From the NCBI GenBank assembly GCA_964019135.1, contig OZ025252.1, positions 11,424,823 to 11,488,822 of the forward strand: a DNA stretch of 64,000 nucleotides, read 5' to 3'. Positions 39,095 through 50,405 of the stretch are shown one piece after another. Each line of letters begins with the position of its first letter. Position 1 is the stretch's first letter. Under the pieces are notes generated by a model, which saw only the letters and a program-made list of their open reading frames with translations, was not told the origin of the DNA and made no database searches. Source of the stretch: Arenicola marina. Its lineage: Eukaryota; Annelida; Polychaeta; Arenicolidae. A program made the position numbers and the translations under genes.

Positions 39095-40140
39095 CTTACC
39101 TCCCTCACTCCCGCTCCCTTACCTTCTTCTTCCCCGCTCCTTTACCTCCCTCACCCCCGCTCCCTTACCTTCCTCTCCCCCGCTCCTTTACCTCCCCCAC
39201 CCCCGCTCCCTTACCTTCCTCTCCCCCGCTCCTTTACCTCCCCCACCCCCGCTCCCTTACCTTCCTCTCCCCCGCTCCTTTACCTCCCTCACCCCCGCTC
39301 CCTTACCTTCCTCTCCCCCGCTCCTTTACCTCCCTCACCCCCGCTCCCTTACCTTCCTCTCCCCCGCTCCTTTACCTCCCTCACCCCCGCTCCCTTACCT
39401 TCCTCTCCCCCGCTCCTTTACCTCCCCCACCCCGCTCCCTTACCTTCCTCTCCCCCGCTCCTTTACCTCCCTCACCCCCGCTCCCTTACCTTCCTCTCCC
39501 CCGCTCCTTTACCTCTCCCACCCCCGCTCCCTTACCTTCCTCTCCCCCGCTCCTTTACCTCCCCCACCCCCGCTCCCTTACCTTCCTCTCCCCCGCTCCT
39601 TTACCTCCCCCACCCCCGCTCCCTTACCTTCCTCTCCCCCGCTCCTTTACCTCCCCCACCCCCGCTCCCTTACCTTCCTCTCCCCCGCTCCTTTACCTCC
39701 CTCACTCCCGCTCCCTTACCTTCCTCTCCCCCACTCCCTTGCCTCCCTCACCCCCGCTCCCTCACTTCCCTCACCTCCCTCACCCCCGCTCCCTCACCTC
39801 TGCTCCCTCACCCCTGCTCCCTTACCCCGCTCCCTCACCCCCGCTCCCTCACCCCCGCTCCCTAACCCCCAGCTCCCTTACCTCCCTCACCCCCGCTCCC
39901 TTACCTCCCTCACCCCCGCTCCCTCACCCCGCTCCCTCACCCCCGCTCCCTCACCCCCGCTCCCTCACCCCCACTCCCTCACCCTCGCTCTCTCACCCCC
40001 GCTCCCTCACCCCCGCTCCCTCACCCCCACTCCCTCACCCTCGCTCTCTCACCCCCGCTCCCTACCCTCCGCTCCCTCACCCTATCACCCCCGCTCCCTC
40101 ACCCCCGCTCCCTCACCCCCCACTACCTCACCCCCCGCCT
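39095..40140. repeat. 46-bp pyrimidine-rich minisatellite grading to shorter units
   Basis: Units contain CCCCCGCTCCTTTACCTCCC and cccttaccttcctct. From about 39750 the unit shortens to ctccctcacccccg. The top strand is almost entirely C and T with few purines over 1 kb. Confidence 0.92.
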
Positions 40141-41829
40141 GCTTCCTTGGCCTGATGACTCCTGTTGTCCTGTGGACGACTCGGGCAAAACGCTGCATGT
40201 CTTTTGATCGTGTAATGTTACATCGTATCAAACATATATGATAACATATATGGTAAATCACTATACATGTTAACATCTCCCTCTTATGTACGTGTCACGG
40301 TATGCAGCCTATGTCAATATAGTGTTGTGATTTCTGCACGTGGTGGTACATCGGCCATCACCATTTTACTTTTACAACGGTGTTTGGCTTTGACATTTAT
40401 AGTATCGTAAGTCCATGTTTTAGTGTCAACCATATTATGTGTACATAGTCCATTCACGATCATGTGGATATTTTGTAGTTATTTATCTGGATATTTCTTA
40501 GCGCAGGTTTGTGTATTTGAATGCGTGCCTATATGTTGTAATATATTGTCGTTTGTTAAAGAAAAATTCCACAGTACTGCCCCCCCCCCCCCACCCACAC
40601 CCCTCCCTCTCTCTCTTTCACCTTATCAACCAACCGGTTTAATTTGTGGTAAATAATCAGCTCAACATGGTGTCCATGTTATGGATGTACTACTTTTGGC
40701 CTATGGGTCATATCAACAGATCTGGTCTGTATACCATGGCCCGCCCGGCACTACTTAAATAGGTGCCATGGCAGAAATGCCCTGCAAGTTGTTTTTGATG
40801 TATGTTCACTATTCGTTATTGTGTCCGTGCCATGGTCGTGTGTTAGTGGTTCACTATAGTATGGATGTTTAATCTTCTATCACCTTATAGACCATGGACA
40901 CGGCGTCGTCGACTTCTTCAAGTCCGCCTTCTCAGGTAGGCTCCCTGCAGGCCCTTGTCTATTGCTGCAGCTGTGACGCGGCGCCTACTAACCAACCATC
41001 CAATCGTCCCCACCCTGAGTTGTTTGTTTGGTTGGATTCGTCCCGGTGGAGGAAATAGTCTGTCACTTATTTAGACCATTATATTTTACGGCATGGTCAC
41101 CACATGTGTTGTTCAAATTGCACTAATGAGATTTAACCAATGTACCACATTTATAATCGACGCGGTTCGCTACCAATGGCCTTATAATATATATTATTTC
41201 ATATGAAACCCGAGAGATAAAATTCCCGGTGAATTGATTGGTGTTTGATGCAGTGTGGTAAGCTTGAATTAATCTGATTGATCGTGCTACTGACATTAGT
41301 CTCTATGTGGTAAGTACCCGTTCCTGGGGGTTGTAACCACTAACGATGCCGAGCGACTGTACATTATAGATGTCAATAATGGAAGTGCTACTGGAGGAGT
41401 CACGGCTGTTGTGTCACTGTGTCAGACGCGTGTTTAGCGTCGACCTGTGTGGGTGGTGACAGTGCAGGTCCACACCTTAACGTTGTCATGACAACCGGTG
41501 TATGCTTGGCTTGTTTATAGTCGCGCCACGTGCATGACAGTGCTGGGTTGTACGTTCATAAACCACACTTTTCAGAAAATACAAAACAATTCAATGATTG
41601 TATGTCATCGCCGAACGGCAAAAAGGGGATAATTCTGCAGTTTGGGCATACGTTATAGCCTATTTTGGTACAATCGAGCTTATAGAGCACAAATTAGTTC
41701 AGTGACATAACTGTATTTGGCTATGTATGTATGCAACATGACGCTAGGCTTCAGCAGGCAGTTTTTTGGTCGACAGATTTTTTTCCCAGAACATTTTCAG
41801 GTAGATCCAAACACGATACTTATTTAGAG
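40141..41829. other. Unique island, probable NCX intron
   Basis: 1.7 kb without arrays, AT-richer than the islands further 5'. It holds the 45-nt exon candidate at 40891-40935 and a splice-donor-bounded segment at 41776-41800. No other coding signal. Confidence 0.45.
40891..40935 (+). CDS. Candidate cassette exon (45 nt), possibly NCX
   Basis: atcttctatcaccttatag precedes a 45-nt open segment ending TCTCAG|gtaggc, so both splice signals are good. In phase 1-1 (compatible with the NCX exon at 50257) it reads HGHGVVDFFKSAFS followed by a split Gly, with no stop. The length is a multiple of three. It lies in a 1.7-kb unique island 9.3 kb upstream of the first certain NCX exon, where alternative Ca2+-binding-domain cassettes would be expected. 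In another frame the segment contains ACCATGG, a textbook start context, reading MDTASSTSSSPPSQ, so a first coding exon of a different gene is an alternative. I do not recognise either peptide. Confidence 0.35.
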
Positions 41830-43998
41830 AAAAAAGAAAACCCCACCCGCTCTCTACCTTAAGAAAAAAAAACACCCGCTCTCTATCTTAAGAAAACCCC
41901 CCACCCGCTCTCTACCTTAAGACAAAAACCCACCCGCTCTCTACCTTAAGAAAACCCCCACCCGCTCTCTACCTTAAAAAACAACAACACCCGCTCTCTA
42001 CCTTAAGAAAACCCCCCACCCGCTCTCTACCTTAAGAAAAAAAACCACCCGCTCTCTACCTTAAGAAAACCCGCTACCCGCTCTCTACCTTAAGAAAACC
42101 CCCCACCCGCTCTCTACCGTAAGAAAAAAAAACACCCGCTCTCTACCTTAAGAAAAAAACCCACCCGCTCTCTACCTTAAGAAAAAAAACCACCCGCTCT
42201 CTACCTTAAGAAAAAAAACACCCGCTCTCTACCTTAAGAAAAAAAAACACCCGCTCTCTACCTTAAGAAAAAAAAAAACCCGCTCTCTACCTTAAGAAAA
42301 AAAAACACCCGCTCTCTACCTTAAGAAAAAAAACCCACCCGCTCTCTACCTTAAGAAAAAAAAAACCCGCTCTCTACCTTAAGAAAACCCCCCACCCGCT
42401 CTCTACCGTAAGAAAAAAAAACACCCGCTCTCTACCTTAAGAAAAAAAACCACCCGCTCTCTACCTTAAGAAAAAAAAACACCCGCTCTCTACCTTAAGA
42501 AAAAAAACACCCGCTCTCTACCTTAAGAAAAAAAAACACCCGCTCTCTACCTTAAGAAAACCACCCACCCGCTCTCTACCTTAAGAAAAAAAACCACCCG
42601 CTCTCTACCTTAAGAAAACCCCCCATCCGTTCTCTACCTTAAGAAAACCACCCACCCGCTCTCTACCTTAAGAAAAACCCCCACCCGCTCTCTACCTTAA
42701 GAAAAAAAAAAACCCGCTCTCTACCTTAAGAAAACCCCCCACCCGCTCTATACCTTAAGAAAAAAAACCACCCGCTCTCTACTTTAAGAAAAAAAACCAC
42801 CCGCTCTCTACATTAAGAAAACCCCCCACCCGCTCTCTACCTTAAGAAAACCCTACATCCGTTCTCTACCTTAAGAAAAAAAAACACCCGCTCTCTACCT
42901 TAAGAAAAAAAAACACCCGCTCTCTACCTTAAGAAAAAAAAACACCCGCTCTCTACCTGAAGAAAACCCCCCACCCGCTCTCTACCTTAAGAAAACCCCC
43001 CACCCGCTCTCTACCTTAAGAAAACAAACCACCCGCTCTCTACCTTAAGAAAACCCCCCACCCGTTCTCTACCTTAAGAAAAAAAAAACCCGCTCTCTAC
43101 CTTAAGAAAACCCCCCACCCGCTCTCTACCTTAAGAAAAAAAAACACCCGCTCTCTACTTTAAGAAAAAAAAACACCCGCTCTCTACATTAAGAAAACCC
43201 CCCACCCGCTCTCTACCTTAAGAAAACCCTACATCCGTTCTCTACCTTAAGAAAACCCCCCACCCGCTCTCTACCTTAAGAAAAAAAACCACCCGCTCTC
43301 TACCTGAAGAAAACCCCCCACCCGCTCTCTACCTTAAGAAAACCCTACATCCGTTCTCTACCTTAAGAAAACCCCCCACCCGCTCTCTACCTTTAGAAAA
43401 AAAAACACCCGCTCTCTATCTTAAGAAAAAAAAAACACTCGCTCTCTACCTTAAGAAAAAAAAACACCCGCTCTCTACCTTCAGAAAGAAAAAAACCGCT
43501 CTCTACCTCAAGAAAAAAAACACCTGCTCTCTACCTTAAGAAAAAAAACCACCCGCTCTCTACCTTCAAAAAAAAAACCCGCTCTCTACCTTAAGAAACC
43601 CCCCCACCCGCTCTCTACCTTAAGGAAACCTCCCACCCGCTCTCTACCTTAAGGAAAACCCCCCACCCGCTCTCTACCTTAAGAAAAAAAACACCCGCTC
43701 TCTACCTTAAGGAAAACCCCCACCCGCTCTCTACCCTAAGAAAAAAAAACACCCGTTTTCTACCTTAAGAAAAAAAAACCCCGCTCTCTACCTGAAGAAA
43801 ACCCCCCACCCGCTCTCTACCTTAAGGAAAACCCCCACCCGCTCTCTACCTTAAGGAAAACCCCCCACCCGCTCTCTACCTTAAGAAAAAAAACACCCGC
43901 TCTCTACCTTAAGGAAAACCCCCACCCGCTCTCTACCCTAAGAAAAAAAACCATCCGCTCTCTACCTTAAGAAACCCCCCCACCCGCTCTCTACCTTA
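41830..43998. repeat. 29-31-bp minisatellite with invariant core and variable A/C spacer, about 74 units
   Basis: Invariant core CCCGCTCTCTACCTTAAG followed by a spacer of A and C that varies from aaaaaaaaaac to aaaaccccccac. Confidence 0.94.
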
Positions 43999-44729
43999 GG
44001 TAATCAACAAACCTCGTATTTATAGATACTCTTAACCCGCAAATAGAATGACCTTCAAAGACACTAGTAGAAGAGAAGGACACTTTTGATTTTCTTTTGT
44101 CTATCATTAAGAAACCCTTAGCAGGAGGAGTACGGGGTGTCACCTTGGTGTAGGTCTACTATTATATATATGAAGATTCCCTTATCGGGATGAATACGGG
44201 GTGTCACTGTGGTGGACTGAACTCCATTGTGTATATATAACTCATTGATGTTCATTGCAGCATATACTTATATTAATAAAATTAATAATTAATAATAATC
44301 AGTTATAAGTTAATAATGATTACTCTCTACTGGAATATAATTTACGTCAATAGCAACTAATTCGACCAACTTATTTTAGTTTTGACATATTTAATTTCTT
44401 TTCATCTTGTGCAATAATGTGATGAAATAATTCTTCGCCAGCATGTGATTAGTAAGCGTTGTTTCTAAGCGTACGAGTGCACACCCTGTTTATTCGCGTT
44501 TCCCTACCTACGTAGCAGGCCAATTCAAGCCTGTTGCGAAACACCAATACCTTCTCAGAGCTGCACCTTTGTCCCTGTGTTTACATGTTAAACCACTCAT
44601 TGACTCGTTAACCGTGTATTCCACGAGGTCGCGTGTATATAACTGAACGATGCTGTTGAATGTCTCCCACAGGGAACGAGAACGACGAAGGCAAGTTCTG
44701 TGTGGTCGCAATGGTGTAATGCTTCTCTG
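43999..44729. other. Unique AT-rich island with candidate microexon
   Basis: Contains a short gggatgaatacggggtgtcac-like repeat in two copies (about 44120-44210) and the 18-nt exon candidate at 44673-44690. Confidence 0.45.
44673..44690 (+). CDS. Candidate NCX cassette microexon (18 nt, phase 1-1, GC-AG donor)
   Basis: tgtctcccacag precedes an 18-nt segment followed by gcaagt; AAG|gcaagt is the usual context of the rare GC donor class. In phase 1-1, the phase demanded by the NCX exon at 50257, it reads NENDE between split Gly codons and would extend the acidic TKDEEEEE start of that exon. The length keeps the frame whether included or skipped. Small acidic cassettes just before this exon are known for vertebrate NCX1 (exons C-F). 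Such a short match can arise by chance, so the call rests on splice sites, phase and composition together. Confidence 0.4.
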
Positions 44730-47335
44730 TGGTGTTCATTGCTGTGGTCGCTGTCACTGGCCTCGGCCACACACCGGACGGTGTACAGTGCTGTGGTCGC
44801 TGTCACTGGCCTCGGCCACACACCGGACGGTGTACAGTGCTGTGGTCGCTGTCACTGGCCTCGGCCACACACCGGACGGTGTACAGTGCTGTGGTCGCTG
44901 TCACTGGCCTCGGCCACACACCGGACGGTGTACAGTGCTGTGGTCGCTGTCACTGGCCTCGGCCACACACCGGACGGTGTACAGTGCTGTGGTCGCTGTC
45001 ACTGGCCTCGGCCACACACCGGACGGTGTACAGTGCTGTGGTCGCTGTCACTGGCCTCGGCCACACACCGGACGGTGTACAGTGCTGTGGTCGCTGTCAC
45101 TGGCCTCGGCCACACACCGGACGGTGTACAGTGCTGTGGTCGCTGTCACTGGCCTCGGCCACACACCGGGCGGTGTACAGTGCTGTGGTCGCTGTCACTG
45201 GCCTCGGCCACACACCGGACGGTGTACAGTGCTGTGGTCGCTGTCACTGGCCTCGGCCACACACCGGACGGTGTACAGTGCTGTGGTCGCTGTCACTGGC
45301 CTCGGCCACACACCGGGCGGTGTACAGTGCTGTGGTCGCTGTCACTGGCCTCGGCCACACACCGGACGGTGTACAGTGCTGTGGTCGCTGTCACTGGCCT
45401 CGGCCACACACCGGGCGGTGTACAGTGCTGTGGTCGCTGTCACTGGCCTCGGCCACACACCGGGCGGTGTACAGTGCTGTGGTCGCTGTCACTGGCCTCG
45501 GCCACACACCGGGCGGTGTACAGTGCTGTGGTCGCTGTCACTGGCCTCGGCCACACACCGGGCGGTGTACAGTGCTGTGGTCGCTGTCACTGGCCTCGGC
45601 CACACACCGGGCGGTGTACAGTGCTGTGGTCGCTGTCACTGGCCTCGGCCACACACCGGGCGGTGTACAGTGCTGTGGTCGCTGTCACTGGCCTCGGCCA
45701 CACACCGGACGGTGTACAGTGCTGTGGTCGCTGTCACTGGCCTCGGCCACACACCGGGCGGTGTACAGTGCTGTGGTCGCTGTCACTGGCCTCGGCCACA
45801 CACCGGACGGTGTACAGTGCTGTGGTCGCTGTCACTGGCCACGGCCACACACCGGACGGTGTTCATTGCTGTGGTCGCTGTCACTGGCCTCGGCCACACA
45901 CCGGGCGGTGTACAGTGCTGTGGTCGCTGTCACTGGCCTCGGCCACACACCGGGCGGTGTACAGTGCTGTGGTCGCTGTCACTGGCCTCGGCCACACACC
46001 GGACGGTGTACAGTGCTGTGGTCGCTGTCACTGGCCTCGGCCACACACCGGACGGTGTACAGTGCTGTGGTCGCTGTCACTGGCCTCGGCCACACACCGG
46101 ACGGTGTACAGTGCTGTGGTCGCTGTCACTGGCCTCGGCCACACACCGGACGGTGTACAGTGCTGTGGTCGCTGTCACTGGCCTCGGCCACACACCGGGC
46201 GGTGTACAGTGCTGTGGTCGCTGTCACTGGCCACGGCCACACACCGGACGGTGTACAGTGCTGTGGTCGCTGTCACTGGCCTCGGCCACACACCGGACGG
46301 TGTACAGTGCTGTGGTCGCTGTCACTGGCCTCGGCCACACACCGGACGGTGTACAGTGCTGTGGTCGCTGTCACTGGCCTCGGCCACACACCGGACGGTG
46401 TACAGTGCTGTGGTCGCTGTCACTGGCCTCGGCCACACACCGGACGGTGTACAGTGCTGTGGTCGCTGTCACTGGCCTCGGCCACACACCGGACGGTGTA
46501 CAGTGCTGTGGTCGCTGTCACTGGCCTCGGCCACACACCGGACGGTGTACAGTGCTGTGGTCGCTGTCACTGGCCTCGGCCACACACCGGACGGTGTACA
46601 GTGCTGTGGTCGCTGTCACTGGCCTCGGCCACACACCGGACGGTGTACAGTGCTGTGGTCGCTGTCACTGGCCTCGGCCACACACCGGACGGTGTACAGT
46701 GCTGTGGTCGCTGTCACTGGCCTCGGCCACACACCGGACGGTGTACAGTGCTGTGGTCGCTGTCACTGGCCTCGGCCACACACCGGACGGTGTACAGTGC
46801 TGTGGTCGCTGTCACTGGCCTCGGCCACACACCGGACGGTGTTCATTGCTGTGGTCGCTGTCACTGGCCTCGGCCACACACCGGACGGTGTACAGTGCTG
46901 TGGTCGCTGTCACTGGCCTCGGCCACACACCGGACGGTGTACAGTGCTGTGGTCGCTGTCACTGGGCTCGGCCACACACCGGACGGTGTACAGTGCTGTG
47001 GTCGCTGTCACTGGCCTCGGCCACACACCGGACGGTGTTCATTGCTGTGGTCGCTGTCACTGGCCTCGGCCACACACCGGACGGTGTACAGTGCTGTGGT
47101 CGCTGTCACTGGCCTCGGCCACACACCGGACGGTGTACAGTGCTGTGGTCGCTGTCACTGGCCTCGGCCACACACCGGACGGTGTACAGTGCTGTGGTCG
47201 CTGTCACTGGCCTCGGCCACACACCGGACGGTGTACAGTGCTGTGGTCGCTGTCACTGGCCTCGGCCACACACCGGACGGTGTACAGTGCTGTGGTCGCT
47301 GTCACTGGCCTCGGCCACACACCGGACGGTGTACG
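44730..47335. repeat. 49-bp minisatellite, about 53 units
   Basis: Units contain GGTCGCTGTCACTGGCCTCG and gccacacaccggacggtgta. Very low divergence: mostly A/G at one position and a gttcattgc variant. Three plus-strand frames stay open for about 900 codons as an artefact. Confidence 0.95.
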
Positions 47336-47409
47336 GTGCTGTAGTGTCAGAGAGTGTTCTCATCGGCACGTGCAGTGCTGTATCAATGCGCATGCGTGCC
47401 ACGAGGCTT

Positions 47410-49250
47410 TTAACAATGTTATAACAGATGTGTATAGCCATAGAGAACTTCTCTAGTAACCTCTGGGGCCATGGGGACTGCCCTATATTATAGCATAGAT
47501 GTGTAGAGCCATAGGGAACTTTACTAGTAACCCGGGGGCCATGGGGACTGCCCTATGTTATAGCATAGATGTGTAGAGCCATAGGGAACTTCGCTAGTAA
47601 CTCGGGGGCCATGGGGACTGCCCTATGTTATAGCATAGATGTGTAGAGCCATAGGGAACTTCACTAGTAACTCCCGGGGGCCATGGGGACTGCCCTATGT
47701 TATAGCATAGATGTGTAGAGCCATAGGGAGCTTCACTAGTAACCCCCAGGGGCATGGGGACTCCCTTATGTTATAACATAGATGTGTAGAGCCATAGGAA
47801 ACTTCACTAGTAACCCGGGGGCCATGGGGACTGCCCTATGTTATAACATAGATGTGTAGAGCCATAGGGAACTTCACTAGTAACCCCGGGGCCATGGGGA
47901 CTGCCCTATGTTATAGCATAGATGTGTGGAGCCATAGGAAACTTTACTAGTAACCCCGAGGGCCATGGGGTCTGCCCTATATTATAGCATAGTTGTGTAG
48001 AGCCATAGGGAACTTCACTAGTAACCCGGGGGCCATGGGGACTGCCCTATGTTATAGCATAGATGTGTAGAGCCATAGGGAACTTCACTAGTAACCCGGG
48101 GGCCGTGGGGACTGCCCTATGTTATAGCATAGATGTGTAGAGCCATAGGGAACTTCACTAGTAACTCCCGGGGGCCATGGGGACTGCCCTATGTTATAGC
48201 ATAGATGTGTAGAGCCATAGGGAACTTTACTAGTAACCCCCAGGGGCATGGGGACTACCTTATGTTATAACATAGATGTGTAGAGCCATAGGAAACTTCA
48301 CTAGTAACCCGGGGGCCATGGGGACTGCCCTATGTTATAACATAGATGTGTGGAACCATAGGGAACTTCACTAGTAACCCGGGGGCCATGGGGAGTGCCC
48401 TATGTTATAGCATAGATGTGTAGAGCCATAGGGAACTTCACTAGTAACCCCCGGGGGCATGGGGACTGCCCTATGTTATAACATAGATGTGTAGAGCCAT
48501 AGGGAACTTCACTAGTAACCCGGGGGCCATGGGGACTGCCCTATGTTATAGCATAGATGTGTAGAGCCATAGGGAACTTCACTAGTAACCCGGGGCGCAT
48601 GGGGACTGCCCTATGTTATAACATCGATGTGTAGAGCCATAGGGAACTTCACTAGTAACCCCGGGGCCATGGGGACTGCCCTATGTTATAGTATAGGTGT
48701 GTAGAGCCATAGGGAACTTCGCTAGTAACCCGGGGGCCATGGAGACTGCCCTATGTTATAGCATAGATGTGTAGAGCCATAGGGAACTTCACTAGTAACC
48801 CCCGGGCCATGGGAACTACCCTATGTTATAACATAGATGTGTGGAGCCATAGGGAACTTCACTAGTAACCCCCGGGGCCATGGGAACTACCCTATGTTAT
48901 AACATAGATGTGTAGAGCCATAGGGAACTTCACTAGTAACTCCGGGGCCATGGGGACTGCCCTATGTTATAACAGATGTGTAGAGCCATAGGAATCTTCA
49001 CTAGTAACCCGGGGGCCATGGGGACTGCCCTATGTTATAACATAGATCTGTAGATCCATAGGGAACTTCACTAGTAACCCCCGGGGCCATGGGAACTACC
49101 TTATGTTATAACATAGATGTGTAGAGCTATAGGAAACTTCACTAGTAACCCGGGGGCCATGGGGACTGCCCTATGTTATAGCATAGATGTGTAGAGCCAT
49201 AGGGAACTTCACTAGTAACCCGGGGGCCATGGGGACTGCCCTATGTTATG
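47410..49250. repeat. 70-bp minisatellite, about 26 units
   Basis: Units contain GTGTAGAGCCATAGGGAACT, cactagtaacccgggggcc and atggggactgccctatgtta. Small indels sit in the C/G run (cccgggggcc). Confidence 0.94.
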
Positions 49251-50256
49251 ACAGGTGTGTGCGTGTGTCCTCTTGTGATGCTCGAATGTGTACAGACTGT
49301 TTACCATTATCTCCGGGAAGACAGAGTAACGCTGTTCGGTTGTGTGTCGTGACGTGTATCACATTCAACGCCTCATTGGTGATAGTAAAAGGTGGCGTCG
49401 CAAGAACTGTCGCTATGGATACAGTGTAGTCGTTCGCTCTCTGCGCATGCGTTTTGAAGTGTTTGCTATTGAGGTGTACCGAGAAGCCTATCGCTGACTG
49501 TCGACATCGCGTGCTTCTTGCCGTGTCCATCTCTAGCTCTAACGGGTTGCGATGTCATAGGACATATAGAGACCCAGGTTAGCATGCTACAGATGTGTTA
49601 GTCGGTAGCAACCTAGATGTAGTCGACTAAGCGATATCATATATAATATGTGATGCCGCAGAGAGGAGAGCCAACACTTGGGGTGACAGATCTGTCGGTG
49701 ATAGACCCTAGTTGTCGTTCACTTTACTGTCGATGTGCAAAGTGTGACATGTAGCTTGTATGTAGCTTTAAGCAGAGTATTCGTTTCATTTATATCCTGG
49801 GCGTATTTCCTTATATCTATTACATTATCTTGCATGTACCACTGTCTCCTTTGTAATGTAATTCCTGTAACCAAAGGATCTATTATTATATATAGAGAGA
49901 GAGATGAACCCAGAAACCAACCAAGAAACTAATGCAGCACTCGTTATTAGTATGGTGAATGGTGGAGTAATTGCCCCGTTATTACCCGGTAGATTTCGCT
50001 GTTTAAACCCAGCGCATACCGTCTAGACTGGTTTACCGATATGGATATATTTCCTTGTTGTTTTACATTTAAGACTACACGGTATAAGTATTACCCCAGA
50101 GCTTCGAATGACGTCAATCAATCTATTTGATGCGTGGGTTCCAGTATCAGTGCCTTGATTGGTTGCATAGCAATGACTCTCCGCTGTACCGTTCCATAGC
50201 AAACCTGTGTAGACACGACCGCTGTGCACGTGGTGACCGACTGCTGGTCGTTGTAG
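49251..50256 (+). other. Unique sequence upstream of first certain NCX exon (probable intron)
   Basis: 1 kb of unique DNA with no recognisable Ca2+-binding-domain exon. It ends at the acceptor ttgtag. Confidence 0.5.
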
Positions 50257-50405
50257 GTACGAAGGATGAGGAGGAGGAGGAGGCAGTGAAGCCCAAGAGC
50301 ATTGAGGACATGACTGAGGACGAACGCATCGCCGAGCTGGGGCGACCGCGTCTCGGTGACATTGACAAGGTCATCTGCCACATCAGGGAGAGCATGGAGT
50401 TCAAG
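50257..50405 (+). CDS. NCX: NCX exon: end of regulatory loop (acidic stretch plus RIAELGRP motif)
   Basis: The exon is 149 nt: two bases finishing a phase-1 codon, then 49 codons beginning TKDEEEEEAV and ending ESMEFK. RIAELGRPRLG matches the highly conserved segment that follows the second Ca2+-binding domain in animal NCX (RIAEMGRPILG type), and ESMEFK matches the conserved ESYEFK. The acceptor is ttgtag before 50257 and the donor is AAG|gtgagg at 50406, phase 0. The acidic run before the motif corresponds to the stretch next to the alternatively spliced region in vertebrate NCX. The acceptor's pyrimidine tract is only moderate, so the start is slightly less certain than the donor. Confidence 0.9.

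Noticed and set aside
44650..47456. Three plus-strand frames of about 900 codons in the 49-bp array
   Set aside because: Same period effect; all three frames encode the same rotated peptide. No domain outside the repeat.
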